This document shows, in pieces, positions 49,152-62,829 of a stretch of 64,000 nt of DNA. The notes under the pieces were generated by a model that worked only from the letters and a program-made list of their open reading frames with translations, was not told the origin of the DNA and searched no databases. The stretch spans positions 44,066,605 to 44,130,604 of the forward strand of contig OY728160.1 of assembly GCA_963277665.1 (NCBI GenBank), given 5' to 3'. The DNA is from Viscum album (Eukaryota; Streptophyta; Magnoliopsida; Santalales; Viscaceae). Made by a program: the position numbers and the translations under genes. How positions within the stretch are numbered: the first letter of the stretch is position 1; each line of letters starts with the position of its first letter.

Positions 49152-51771
49152 TGTCGTATGGATATGTCTTATAATAATTGTATGACAAATTTTTTTTCCA
49201 TTTGGATCCCTCATTTAATATTGATAGATGTGTAAAATGAAAAAAAAAACTCCCAAGATCCTTTTTGGACTGTTCAATCATGGAGTTATAGAATTTAAAA
49301 AAATGACTAGGCCAGACTATTAGTATAAATCATGGAACCCATCCCTCAAAGTTAGTACAAACTCTGTAGGGTGAAATTGAGGTGCATCAAGAGCTGCATG
49401 GTTTGTCTCAAATAGTGTGACTTTAGGCTCATACCCATGGAAAATATTATTGATATTTGATATTGGGGTTTCAGACTGTTGTTTTAATTTTAGGATAGTC
49501 ATACTCATTAAACATGTAGTGAAATTCCTTAAGTAGTGGCTTGATGTCTGATTTTTCAGGGTTTTTCAAACCATGCAGACAAATTATGCCCCACCTATTT
49601 TATAGGTGAAATTATATTTTCCTCTATTTTAATATATTTACCCTTTCTTATTCCCTAATTATTTTTACTAGTATATTTTTTTGGTATCCTCGTTCTGTGA
49701 TACTCATTTTATAATGATCTCAGATATTTCATTTCTCCCTCTTCTGAACACCAAACCACGATTTGTAGGAAGCATCAAATCCCTCTCACAATGATCTAGA
49801 ATCCTCTTAAATAATATTGATCTTTTTCCTCAGATCTATTATGCCATTTTGGTTTAATGTAATTTATAAAATATTTACATATTTGGACATTTTCATTGAT
49901 TTCTCTTAACCAACATTGAAAATGAGGCCTCTATCAGAAGAGGATTCAAAAAAGACCCTACTACTGGGGGTATCATTACATTACCTAAGAGTTTCAGTGT
50001 TTTCATAGCTTTCCACCCTGCCACATGCCAACATTTACTACACATCACCATTTAATTGATTTTTTCTTATTAAATTGAACAATGCACCTTCATTAACTAA
50101 TTTTTATCCTTATTTATTAGATTCGAGCTTGTTGTCCTTATATATGAAAACCCATTGTGTATGCCTTATTGAATTACCCTATATAGTTGGTTGTTTAATT
50201 ATATTGAATGCCTTCTCAGCTTACTATATTGATTATATATTGTTTTTCTTATATTTAATAAAGGTATAATGGAACCAAAGAACCTCATATGTGTTTCAGT
50301 CATGACATAGTTTTATTTTCCCATATTGAATATTGCCTTAATATCCATTTAGACTTATAAATGACCCTTGGATCCTTCTAAATATTCATTCCTCATTTTA
50401 GATAATCGAATGGAATGTTATATAATGAATGGTTTATTCATGATGGTTTCTTTATTTTAAATAAATTGAATTGTTTATATTGATTGATTGAATTAGGTGT
50501 TTTATAACCACACAATAATTTTATGCCTTATTAAACTACTAATGTGATTGGTAATGCCATATGGTAATTGTACAAGAATAATAAGAAACGTGATAGGTGA
50601 CAACTCATGTATTTTTTATAAATAAGATTAATCAATGAAATGGGATGTTGAAAGATGAAAAGGGGTATCTTGAAGGTGATGGTATCATATTCCCTTACAT
50701 TTGGTGCTGAGTAGGATGTCTCACACCAGTGAATCTATTTGGATGTTGGGAATGTGAAACCACATTCCTTGTTCGAGTGTTGAGATGATATCTCACTCAC
50801 CATCTCAAGAGTTGTGCATGGAGTCTCTCAACTATTATGGGATATAGGGAATGAACCCTTTTCTATGAGCTTATAGGATTGTGAAACTTTTCTTGGATGT
50901 CTGAGTTATTGCATGGTCCATCCAACAACTATTATTCCTTGTACGTGGACTTTTATATCTGCACGTACATGGTCCATATATGTGGATGAATATGTAAATA
51001 TATATATATATATATATATTAATATATAAATTATGAATTATCATACATTCTTCATACATGTGATATGGAGTTGGTAGATTCCACACGTGTCTTATAGAAA
51101 CCTAAGAATAATATCATTTATTTACTTGACATTAAATATTATTTCATTAATAACTACAAACTATTTAGTTACGAGTTGTACATAGATTACTTATTGACAT
51201 CGTTTGTGGTTTCCTTATGATATTTTATCTCACAACCTACTCAGACCACCTTGGGTACCTAAGCATATTATTTATATGTAGGCAATGATAAGGGAAAGAT
51301 CTATGCTACTCATCTTTGATATAATTTTCTTATATATGGAGCATAAGAGCATAAGAATGAGCATAAAATCATGAATATAGGGGAGCAGTTTTTGTCCCTT
51401 TGTTTCTTCTTTGTAATTTTACATAAGCATGATTTTATATTCTTGTCCTGTGTTCCCCTATTGAATATTGTAATGACATACATCAATTTATATGAAATGA
51501 CCTAGTATATTTTGATTATTACTCATTTGTTTTGTTACACATTCTTTAATTTCATTATTATTATATATGCATATGTCAATATTCCTATATTTTAGATCTA
51601 TTTTTTTATCCATTTTCCCACTCTGATATGATTGTATAGTCTCCCCACTATACTAACTTTACACTCTCGATTCTAGTAAACATGATAGGGTGTATTGTGA
51701 GGCGCACTTGATTCTATGCGAACTAACAGATCATGACATATGTTATGTGGATATTAGGAAGGTATGTTACA
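49152..51771 (+). repeat. Right LTR of the old element
   Basis: Collinear with the split left LTR and within 10 bases of its length. The end TGTTACA is well defined. The start is inferred from the PPT and length. The frame at 50,075-50,269 and others here show no protein motif. Confidence 0.78.
50998..51019. repeat. (TA)n microsatellite in the right LTR of the old element
   Basis: Partner of 32,277-32,299 at a matching LTR offset. Confidence 0.9.
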
Positions 51772-54190
51772 AAGAAAAAAAATGAAATGTTTTTTTATTA
51801 TTGGATTTGAAAATATACATAAATAATTTTAATAAATATTATATAAATAGAGATAATACCAAATATAATTTTATATATATATTCTACATAGCATATTTCA
51901 TGTTAAATTTTATAAAATTTGTATCTTTTTTATAATCATTTTATGTATATTAATACATAATTATAGAAGATTATTAAATAAATTCATTTAATTATTTATA
52001 ATTTATACTCATTTTAATTTTATTTTATTGATTTAATTTGATGAATCTATGGAATAAAGACATGTTATGTTTTAAATTATCCTGTTACGATTGATTTTTT
52101 TTCATTTTCTGTAATTTATAATTTGGTAAAATTATTTACAAAACATAAAATTATTAATATTAAATTACAATTACATAATCAATACATATTTTCCATAGAT
52201 GTATTGATATTGAATTTATCAGTAGTATCCTTATAAGAAAGTGAAACTGACCATTAACGAGATGCGTAATTATATGGGGTGAGAAGTAATATATGATAAA
52301 ATGACTAAAACAGAAATACATATTTCATCATATAATCAATATGTCCTGTAATTATATATATAATATATTATAAATGTTCAAAAATGGAAATTAATTGGTG
52401 GGAAAGAAAAAAAATGTAATAAAAAAATAAAAAAATGAAATCCAGGTTACCAATTTTTGAATGGGTTTATCCATTCCTCAAACGATTAATATCTAGTTTT
52501 GAATGAAATAAAAATTTACATAGGTCTAGAAAGTATAAAATATATAGGAAGTGTTTTAAATATATCCTTTGAAATATATAGAGTTCGTGATTTTACATGG
52601 TAAGAGATATGAGGCATTAATATATGAGAGGGGGGGGTTTCACATAAAAATTGATTATTTCATTAGTTATGATAAGGAAATGTGAATATTATTGAATTAT
52701 ATTAGATGTAATACTTTCTAATTAAATAAATGAGTTTTATTATTTGTTTACACTATTTAAAAATAAATACATTCTAATAATTAATTAATTAGTTATAAAG
52801 AATCAATAATTAATTATTTAGAATAAAATATATCATTGGATAAAAAATCCCAAACACAGGATTCTATGTTTGAAATATAATTTTTGAATGAAACAATTTA
52901 CTCCCAAAACAATTCATTTTCCAAAAAAATTAATATAATTCTATATCTTTCATAGATTATGATTATGTCGTAAAATTTATTATACATGTAAAAAAATTAT
53001 TTATTATTGTTCACCAAAATTGAAATTTTATCGTGAAATCTAAATAAATGCACCTAGAAAAAGAATTTTATGCTGATTTTTCTTATTAAGTATATCCAGA
53101 TATTCAGAATCTAAAATTTAAATGTATAACTTTTAAATAAAATCATATTATACATATGAATACAATTTATATAGAATAAAAACTATTTTAGGTGTAATTA
53201 ATTACTAAATTTATTTTTTATTAACGTATATTTATTATATTATTTCTAAATAGTTTTATTTTATTTTAATTACATAAATTTCCTGAAATTATTCTTTAAA
53301 TTTAGTTAAATTCAAAATCGAAACAAATAATTGATAATACACTATTTGTGTGTGTATATTATGCAATGATACAAAAATTGAAGGTCAATAGGCATCTAAA
53401 ATTTCTAAATACAACAGTATCTATATTTTTTACTAATTTTGGGACAACAAGAAAATATACATAATATGGGGTACATTTTCCAAAAAAATTGTTATTTTAT
53501 AATAAAAATGTAACTTTATGTTGTAAAAATAAATTTATTTGGGCAATAATACAAGTAATAAAATAAGATAACAACCATTAAGAAATTAAATAAACTATAG
53601 TGTAAATTAAAAACCATTGTTTATGTGTCATTTTAGTGTTTATAAGATAATAAACCATTCATCATATGATTCAATTAAAATGTCTTCTAATCTTATATTC
53701 AATAATTTTACATTAGAATATTGTAACTTAGAGAAAATTTTTTATCCTTGCTAACCATGTTATTAAAATAACATAATTATAATAATGATTTTGAATTAAA
53801 ATAGATAAAAATGTAATGTATTTAACAAATGAAACTATATATGTAAAAGGAATTGTTTATAGAGTAAACTAATTAAACAAACCCATTATATATATATTTT
53901 ATTCCAAAATACTAATTTTATTATTTAGAAGAGAATAATTTAAGATAAACAATATATTTTATAAATATGTATAACAATTGTTCATTAAAATAATTTATTT
54001 TACCAAAAATGAAATTATTATTTAATATAAATATTTTGGTAAACAAGTAAAATTACAAAAATATTCACTGTAAATATGTGATGTTACATTCCACTTGTTA
54101 AATAAATTTCATCAATCCTATTTTACTAGTTAATAAAACAAGTTAATACCTATAGTTATTTTCATAAATCACAATAATAAATGTTATTGT

Positions 54191-54213
54191 TAACATAAAT
54201 ATTATTTATGTTA
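54191..54213. repeat. Inverted repeat, 10-bp arms with 3-base loop
   Basis: TAACATAAAT, ATT, ATTTATGTTA. In such AT-rich DNA this may be chance. Confidence 0.6.
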
Positions 54214-54500
54214 ATATGAAGTGGTCATAATAGATGTAATACATATGGTACTCAATTTAAAATTTGAATATATTTAATAATATATACCTAGATGATCAAA
54301 AAGATCCAAAAATAAAAAATATATTGTTTACTACAAATGGAGTTGACTCCATATGCACAATTATATATCTTGTGTGAATAGTCAATATATTTAAAACATT
54401 ACATTAATTATAACCAACAACATTGATCAAAATTTATATTTGTATCAAAATATGGAACATAAAACATCATTATTAAATATTGTACCATAAAATTTGATAA

Positions 54501-54524
54501 AAACATTCTTTATAAAGAATGTTT
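54501..54524. repeat. 24-bp perfect palindrome
   Basis: AAACATTCTTTA followed by its exact reverse complement TAAAGAATGTTT. No function is indicated. Confidence 0.9.
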
Positions 54525-56499
54525 AAACATTTCACACACTCATTATAACTAATTATCAACAATTGAAATATAAAAAATGAGACATTAAAATTCAAAATAA
54601 CAGTTACAAAAAAAATTGTGGTAACAAAGTGTCATAATAAAATGGGAGACATTATCATATGTGAAACAGAATGATTAAAAGATTCATATCATATAATCAT
54701 ATGATTTTAAAAAGGATAATAGAAACATAATAATAATTCATGGGATAATATGATGTGAAAAATTGTTACACTTAATAATCATAACATGAAATATATTATA
54801 GGAGAATGAAATAATATATATGATTTCATTAGATTATTGTAATCCTGAAAATCATAAGAATTTTCCTCAAATATAACACTTGTAATAATATACATCAGTA
54901 AAGGATCAGTACCCAGCCATTATGAATTTACTTCGAAATCTGACAGATACATTTTCAAAAAAGATACAATTGTTCCTATTCATAAAATTTATGAACAAAA
55001 AACACTAATAAAATTGAAAAAATATATATATTCAGGTCCATTTATAATTAACATACTATTATAAGACAAATAATTTTAACTTTTGATTGATTGTGATATA
55101 CCATTATAGTTCATCCCATAAAATTATAATAAGCTCAAAACCATGAATTTTAAATAAAAAATAAATCTAGTAATAGTTAAGAAAATTAAATAAACACAAT
55201 AAAATAAATTTATTTCAAATAAGTATCTGAAAAAATATATAAATGAACTAAATTTTAGGTTTCCAAAAGAAAAAGATGAAATTAGTTTTTTGACATTAAA
55301 TATAGTCCTAAAAAATAACTTTTCAAAATTAGAATTAATAATATATCATGAGGAAACAAAAAAGGATTTTGGAAAATAATTATGGTTTCAATAAATAATT
55401 ATATGAGTCCTGAAAATATTCTAGTAGAAGTAGATACATTATTTTCTCTATAAAATAAATGGGAGTTAAGTGTAAACATAAATTTAGAATATTTTTTTGG
55501 ATAATAAAAAGTAAAGATAATGAATGGAAGATAATTTATATAATGTAACATGGTTCAAGAATTACTGATAAAAACATTATAATGTTTTAAATTTTCTTAA
55601 ATCATATATATTAAATTGAATTTCTATATATATCGCAAAAATAAAAATAATATTAAAATAAATAAGGTATTTATATATTAAAAAACACATAAATTATTTT
55701 TAATAACTCTTATAAAATAGAATAAATCCTATAAATAGATACCAAAAATGATCCTAATATGAATTTCGTCTCGTATCATTGAATTGTTGATATTTATGAT
55801 CAAAATGAAAAAATAATTATATTCTAAAATAATTATTTATAAATTACATTCAATGTTAGTGTTCATAATACATAGTATTTTCTAAAATTAATATCACTAA
55901 TATAGATTTATTCCCACGGAAATTATTACGGTAGACCTTTCTTAAAAAAATTCCATCATTTTTTTTCTATAATTCTCTATATATGTTACTACTTTATTTT
56001 TAATGAAATATGATTCTAAAAGTGAATTTAATTTAATTTTTTCATTCTCAAAGTGTTATAATAATTGGAATTTGTTTGTTTTTATTTTTTATTATGAATT
56101 AATGATATGAAAAAAGAATATTTTATTTCAATTATACCATTTTCAAATTTTTAGTGTGTTCATAATATGTTATTAAAAATTATGACATTTGGACCCGACC
56201 ATTCGATCCATGATAAATTCAACATTCCCTCTTGTGTAGCACCCAGTATGTAAGAGGTTTGTTGTTTAGAATATATTTTATGGAGTGGAAATTGTACAAG
56301 ACTATAAACACATAATGATTTCATTGGGTCAATTATAAATAAATAAAATAACAAAAATTAATGTAATAATTGTGAAATACAAACAATATCATTCTTTTAA
56401 GATATAAAAAAATAATAATCCTCTATTTTGGAAAGCTTATCGAGCGTAATAAAAATAATGAATAATTATGTTCACTCAAAATGATTAGTTGGTACATAA

Positions 56500-57680
56500 A
56501 TGGATGAGTGGAGGGATGTTGTGGATCAATTTTATTATGTTTTTTTTGACCTAAATATATCGAGGTGTGTCAAGAGGTGAGGGGAGTGAGTTTCTTTTAA
56601 CAGTTTATGGGGTGGAATTCTAGTAAATTCTAAAAAAGTATTCATTATTGGAAATACATTAATTTATCAAATGATAAAAAAATTAACAAATAAATTTGGG
56701 GGTAAATATAGGAAATCCATACCTCCATCACAAAATGGAACACATGTTTTAAATTCTAGATTTCATAAGTTATATGTTTCAATATTTTTATGATTTTGTG
56801 TTATCAGAATAGTATCTAATTATCTATCATAGGTAATTTATCCAATATTTATGAATTAAAGTGATTTCTAAATAAAACTTGTAACCTTTTATTATAAATA
56901 TAATATACAATTTGTAAAATACTAAAATCATATGTGTTGTAAATTAATTTTAACAGAAGTGCATGAAATGAACAAAAAACACTATTATAATAACACCATG
57001 TTAACAAATGTTTTATAATTTATGGGTCAATATGTTCACTATAAAATATTATTTTTTTCATGAATGGTAAAAATATAATATTTATTATATTTTTAAATTT
57101 CACTTGTTAGAGGATATGGTTTTTAGTAATTTTAAATAATTTAATATAAAATCATTTATTATAAAATAATATTAATTTAAATTTTGAAATTTTTAATTTT
57201 AATTAAAATATATAAATTATTAATAATATGATGTAATTTCAATAAATTAAATTATAACTTTGGTATCACGATATATTTGTTTAAAAATAAATTTATGACA
57301 GTAATTCACCAAATTTTTCTTGTCTTTTAGTATTTTTAGTAACATTTATTATATTTTATTTTTAACTAAATAATTAGTATGTTGGTGTAGCATAGTAATT
57401 TTACATAACTAACTCATCTAATACAATTAAATATAATTATTATGATAACTATTACATATTTATCATTAAAAATAATTTTTTTAACCAAATTATTTTTTTC
57501 TTCCATATCAAAAAGAAATATAATATTAAAGAAAAGAAAGTTCCTTTTTTGACATTTACATTTGTCGACAAATTTTATTGGTATATATATTGTGATAAGG
57601 GTATATAAATGGCCATCTAATGAGTATTGTAAATTTTTCTAGTTCATTTAACACCTTAAAATTTATCTTAAAAAACTTGA
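56500..57680 (+). repeat. Old direct repeat, copy 1
   Basis: It aligns in order with 62,830-64,000. Matching landmarks are GGGGTGGAATTCTAGTAAATTC against GGGAGTGGTGTTCTGGTAATTAC, AAGTGCATGAAATGAAC against AGAGCATGTAACGTGG, and TAACTAACTCATCTAATAC against TAACTAATTCATCTCTAAT. The copies are heavily diverged. They could be LTRs of a very old element or two fragments of one repeat family. Confidence 0.6.
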
Positions 57681-60600
57681 TAAACAAATTTTTTCTTTTA
57701 TAAATGTTATTAATTTTAACAATATTATCTAATCATTATCATAAAAAATTATTATGTCCTAATTATATAATATAAAATAAAAATATTCTATATATAGAAT
57801 AAATTTGGTAAAATTCAACTCACATAATTGGAAGAATTTAATTTATAATTATTTCTTATAAGTGTTAATAGACAATTGGTTTTTGAAGTGAAAATGTTCA
57901 AAATCATACAATATTATTATATCAACTTTCAATATGAAATTGATTCTAATGACTAAATTGGAATAAATTAAATAAAAATGTATATAATATAACTCAAAAA
58001 TAATGAAAAAATATTATTCATCACTATAAATTATTTAAATCATAAGGTAGTTTTCAATTACAATTCATTATTTTTCATTATTAAGAAAAAATGGCGCAAT
58101 TCAAAAAAATAATAAAATCACCCTATTATAAAATTAGTATTATAATTTCATAAATGATTTTTATTTTTTCATATATATTTTATAATATTGGTAAAGTATA
58201 ATTTTTTATTATGTGCATCATGTAGGATTTAATCATCTTTTAAAAAATTGTGATTTTTAAAAAATGTTTGTTTTCCTTTAAAATGACTTTTATTGTATTA
58301 TAAACAAATATATAATTAGTAAACTTGTGTAAACTGTATATTTTGATAATTTAGTTAATAATATTCTTACCAACAATTTTATTTTCTAGGTGATAATTTT
58401 CATTTATTAATTTTAATAATATATTTTTCCTTTAAAACATGGCATTGCGTATAACACAAGCTATAGAAAAACACTTCCTAGAATGTATGGGAAGAAATAA
58501 ATAGTGTTGTGTGAAAGGGATTATATAATACGTGTTTCATGTAAAATAAACTATTAGAAAATTATATTCTATTATTACTTCGTGGTGTTCTAGTCCCCAC
58601 ACACCTTATCAAAATTACATCCTCAAAATTTATACATGATCTCTACAATAAAAATGTTTTTTTAAAAAAATTCATCATTGAAAACTAACATCATAAAAGG
58701 GATAACAAAATATACTCTAAATAAAAATGAATGGAAAGTAAAGAATTCATACGGACTAGAACATAACTATGTTTCTATGTAGGATAACATTGGAGGAATT
58801 GAATACATTGAAATGGATGAAAAGAGTAAATAATTATAGAGAGTGATAAAGTTCAACAATCATAAGAAATCGAATGATAAATGTGAGGTTAATGGAATCA
58901 AAACCATAAATATGTGGGGAATTAAAATCCTTTATGATTTATCAGATAATAATTTCATAGTAAATGATTTTTGATTCATTATCCTTTTCCCCCAATTATG
59001 AAATTTGTTTATTGTCTATGTATATATTGATATATCCTTACGTGGTATGTTTCTAACTCAGAAGAAAAATTTTGTTCTTTGGTAGTTTTGTAATCAATTT
59101 TTTATTCAACACTTAATCTATGATTTGGATATCCAAAAATAAATTTCTACTATCCATAAAGCATGAACATTCAATTTTAATGGATCATAAGATTCATAAA
59201 AGTGTTACTAGTCTTTCCACTTGTCTCCAACTATTTTAAAATGATAATATAGGAAGAATAAGTAATATGATACAATAAATTAGTATCAAAATTGAAATTA
59301 TAATACCACTTTTTCATTATTAATATTTATTTTTCAAATAATTTAACTAATAAAATATTTACTACGACATAGTATATTCAAGTGGTAGGTATGAAACCCT
59401 TCTCTCCCTTCAGTAATGTGTCCATTCCCCATTCCCATTACCAACATTATTTTTGTTCACCTAGCATGTGGGTTGATCATTTTAAAAATATTTAATTATA
59501 CTTCTTAAAAATTTCTGAAAATATGATAGAAATACATGAAATAAAATTAGTCACTGAATTACATTTTTATTAGGGTTATCAATACAACTATTTCACAGTC
59601 TAATAATCTTATTTCAATATTATTAAAAATTTATTAATGATCATATTAAAAATAAAGTATATCAATAACATTAAAATTGTTTCATTAAAAAATGAACACC
59701 TTATCACTCCAATAAATTTTCCACTAAAACATATAATTTCATTAAATAAATCTAAAATATTTTAATTTATCACAAAATCCCATCAAATAAACCCTAAAAA
59801 ATTATATCTGAATTTGATCATAGTATCAATCATAAACTCATTAACCCATGATGGTATCCATAACACATACTTTAATGAAGTAATATATGATTCTATGATC
59901 AACCAATTGTGTTTCATGATTCCGATAACAAAAAATAACTTCGGTAAACATATTTCAAAATTTTAATTTTTTTATTCCCATTACATAAATATGTCCTTCA
60001 TTTTATTTCCCAGTAGGTTCTTTTATTTTTATAATGTTTAACATTTCCCCTATATTGTCATTATCCATATAAAGCCTTTATAATGTTTTGTAAACAAAAT
60101 ATGAATCGTCATAATCATATCCAGAAGAAGTGTCAGACCATGTGTGCATTAAGACCCATTTTAATGAACCATGTGATAATTAGGTCTTTCTCAATGTTCC
60201 CTTTTTAGTTTTATTACCCCTAGGTACATCTATGTTAGAACCAAGTGCAATATTAGTATCCCTATATGGTTTTTGTTCCTATAAAATCACATAATAACTA
60301 CATAACAAAAAAATTAGGATGTTATTTTATAATTATCATCAAATATTATTGTATTGTTACATCCATAATTATCTATTTCATAAAATTTATTCCCAATGTT
60401 TCTAAAAAACATTTTTTAATACCAATTTCAGTGACCTCGACCCTAGATTCCTGGACCAATTTCATTATTTGTAACATTTGAATAAGATTTAATCAATCGA
60501 TCTCTAATGTGCTGAATATTTTTGTTCTATTTGAAGACTACAAACAAACATGTGATTTATATTACATCAGAATACAAATATTTTAGAATAATTTTTTTGA

Positions 60601-62829
60601 GAATTTATTTATTCCATATTGAATTTCCCTTCATATTATTCATATTAATCGTCATTTATTTCTTGTGGAAAGAAAATTAAAAAAAATTTGATCTAAATTG
60701 ATCTAAAATGGTTCAGTGTAATGGCATAAATCATGAATCAATAATCATAAAAAATATGGACATTTATGGAATTTATCAGAAAATGAATTTTAATAAATTT
60801 AATACATCAATAGATAAAGAATAATAAATATTTCATGGTAAATAACCAAAAATATTCCACATTTAATCAGTAACAGATAATGAATTGAATCCATAGATAT
60901 TATCATAGTAGAAATATCATGGATAATAATAAAATATCTTTTAATGAAGTAAAATATATTTAATAATATTTCATGTTACTATGTCAAATGATTACTTTAC
61001 CATCAAGACCATTTATAATAAAGTTTTGGATACTCTATTCAAGACTTTTCACAAGACAGTTTAAAACACATTGGTTATAAACACATAGGGTTAATCTACT
61101 TAATTTTTTTTTATGAGACTAGTGATGCATCAAGGGACTTCATTAACTAGACCCCAACTTTTTTATTTCATTTTCAAGGAATTCCTCGTAAATTAAATAA
61201 TCTATTTAACTCGTAAAAAATGTTTTGTATCAAATATCCATAATGACTAAAGGATATAGATTTATTAATAATCTCTAGTTAATCAAATCACAGAAAATGT
61301 AATAATTTTATGTAAAAATTTATTGTTCTATAAGAAAATATCATATGCATCATACAATAATGAGGATATTTTAGGTAAATATTATATCCTATGAAAATGG
61401 TTTCAATGTAATTAAGGTTTTATGAAAAAGGTTACAATCACAAAAGAATGTGATATTGTACAATAACTGTAACCATTTGGTAATTTCCAACTCAAATTCC
61501 CTTGGATGAAATAATATGGATACATAAATCACTATGAATAATGAAATATTCATGATATTATACATCAAATGGGTTTTAAATACTTTTCATGAAATTATAT
61601 AAGTTTTTAATATATTGTAACTATTAAATAAGTAAAATGGGGTTGAAATAAATTATATTATCCTTCCTTTGGGTTCAACATGATTTAACCTCTTTTATAT
61701 TGGTTTGAAACATTTTATTAACATATTATAGAACCATATTAAAATATATAATATCACATATGATCCTTTTATAACTTCTTATTATCTATTAAATAAAAAT
61801 ACTTCATTGTTTATATTGTTTTCGGTGTTAATTGTCTTATATTATCAGGTTTTTTTTGTTATGAAACTTATTGTTATTGAATAAAATAGATTTTTATATA
61901 ATATCTTGTATAAAAACAGTGTCAAATTTATAGTTATTTTTAAATAAATTTTACTTTTAAAACCAATATTGTATGATGGTTATGAATAATGAAGTATATA
62001 ATGATAAAAAAGATTGCAATCCATATGTTTTCATTTGTAACATTTCCATTTTTCACTAATAATAATGGAAAAGAGGTAAATAATATATTACACATATTGA
62101 CTTTTAATGATATTATATAAAAATATAATATAATTTTAAATTTCATATACATGGGGTGATAATGAAAAAAAGTCGCATTGCTTCTTGAAGGTATTAGTAG
62201 TCCGCACATACATGGATAATTATATCATCCATTCATGAGTGAAAAGTAAATAAATAAAGTGATGAATATTTTCATTAAATAATGTTAAATATTTCATTAA
62301 TTTAATTATTTTTCATTTATATCACATATAATAATTATTATGATATGTATTCCCTTGTATGTGAATATTTATTGAAAGATGAATCACATCACTTTTTTAG
62401 GATGTTGTCTGTTAAAGGCACGGGTGATGTTATCATACCTACTTCTAAATGGAAGGTAAAAATATATATATTTTAAATTTAGTATAGTTATATAAATTTT
62501 ATTATAAACATCATATATTTACTTTACATCCCTCATCATATCAATTCTTTAGTGTAGGAAATAGATGAAAAAATGACATTGGTTCATGAGTTGGCAGTCC
62601 GACTTACAAAAAAATTATAATTTGGAAGCCCATTTTTTCAGTGGTGATGGTCATAGTTCATTAAATTATTTTATACCCATCACAGTATATTGAATAATAT
62701 ATAGTTATTATTTCATCATGTCATAATAAGAATTTATGTAGGTGGATAATTATGTAATATAAAAGATATAATTTTATAACATTACCTATCATTCGATTAA
62801 TTTTCATTTGATTGCACTAATCCCATCCC
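57681..62829. other. AT-rich DNA between the two direct repeats
   Basis: No pol motif, PBS or PPT could be recognised, so the retroelement interpretation of the flanking repeats is unproven. The frames at 60,266-60,481 (+) and 61,940-62,209 (-) are AT-rich chance openings. Confidence 0.5.

Larger units (their letters stand above)
30411..51771 (+). mobile_element. Old Ty3/gypsy chromovirus-like retrotransposon, interrupted by a nested insertion
   Basis: The left LTR (30,411-32,828 plus 43,353-43,563) and right LTR (49,152-51,771) are about 2,629 and 2,620 bp once the nested element and its duplicated TTATA are removed. They align in order along their length despite heavy divergence. Between them are a PBS, decayed gag, protease, RT, RNase H, integrase and a C-terminal tail in the gypsy order (integrase last), and a PPT. 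Without the insertion the element is about 10.8 kb. Integrase after RT defines Ty3/gypsy, and the tail after integrase resembles that of Tekay/Del-type chromoviruses. No clean 5-bp target duplication could be read (AAAAG against AAGAA), so the outermost bases are uncertain by a few positions. Confidence 0.85.
51777..56499. other. Very AT-rich unassigned DNA
   Basis: Saturated with A/T runs and stop codons, with no protein motif, RNA gene or element boundary recognised. A G8 run lies at about 52,630-52,637. Confidence 0.55.
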
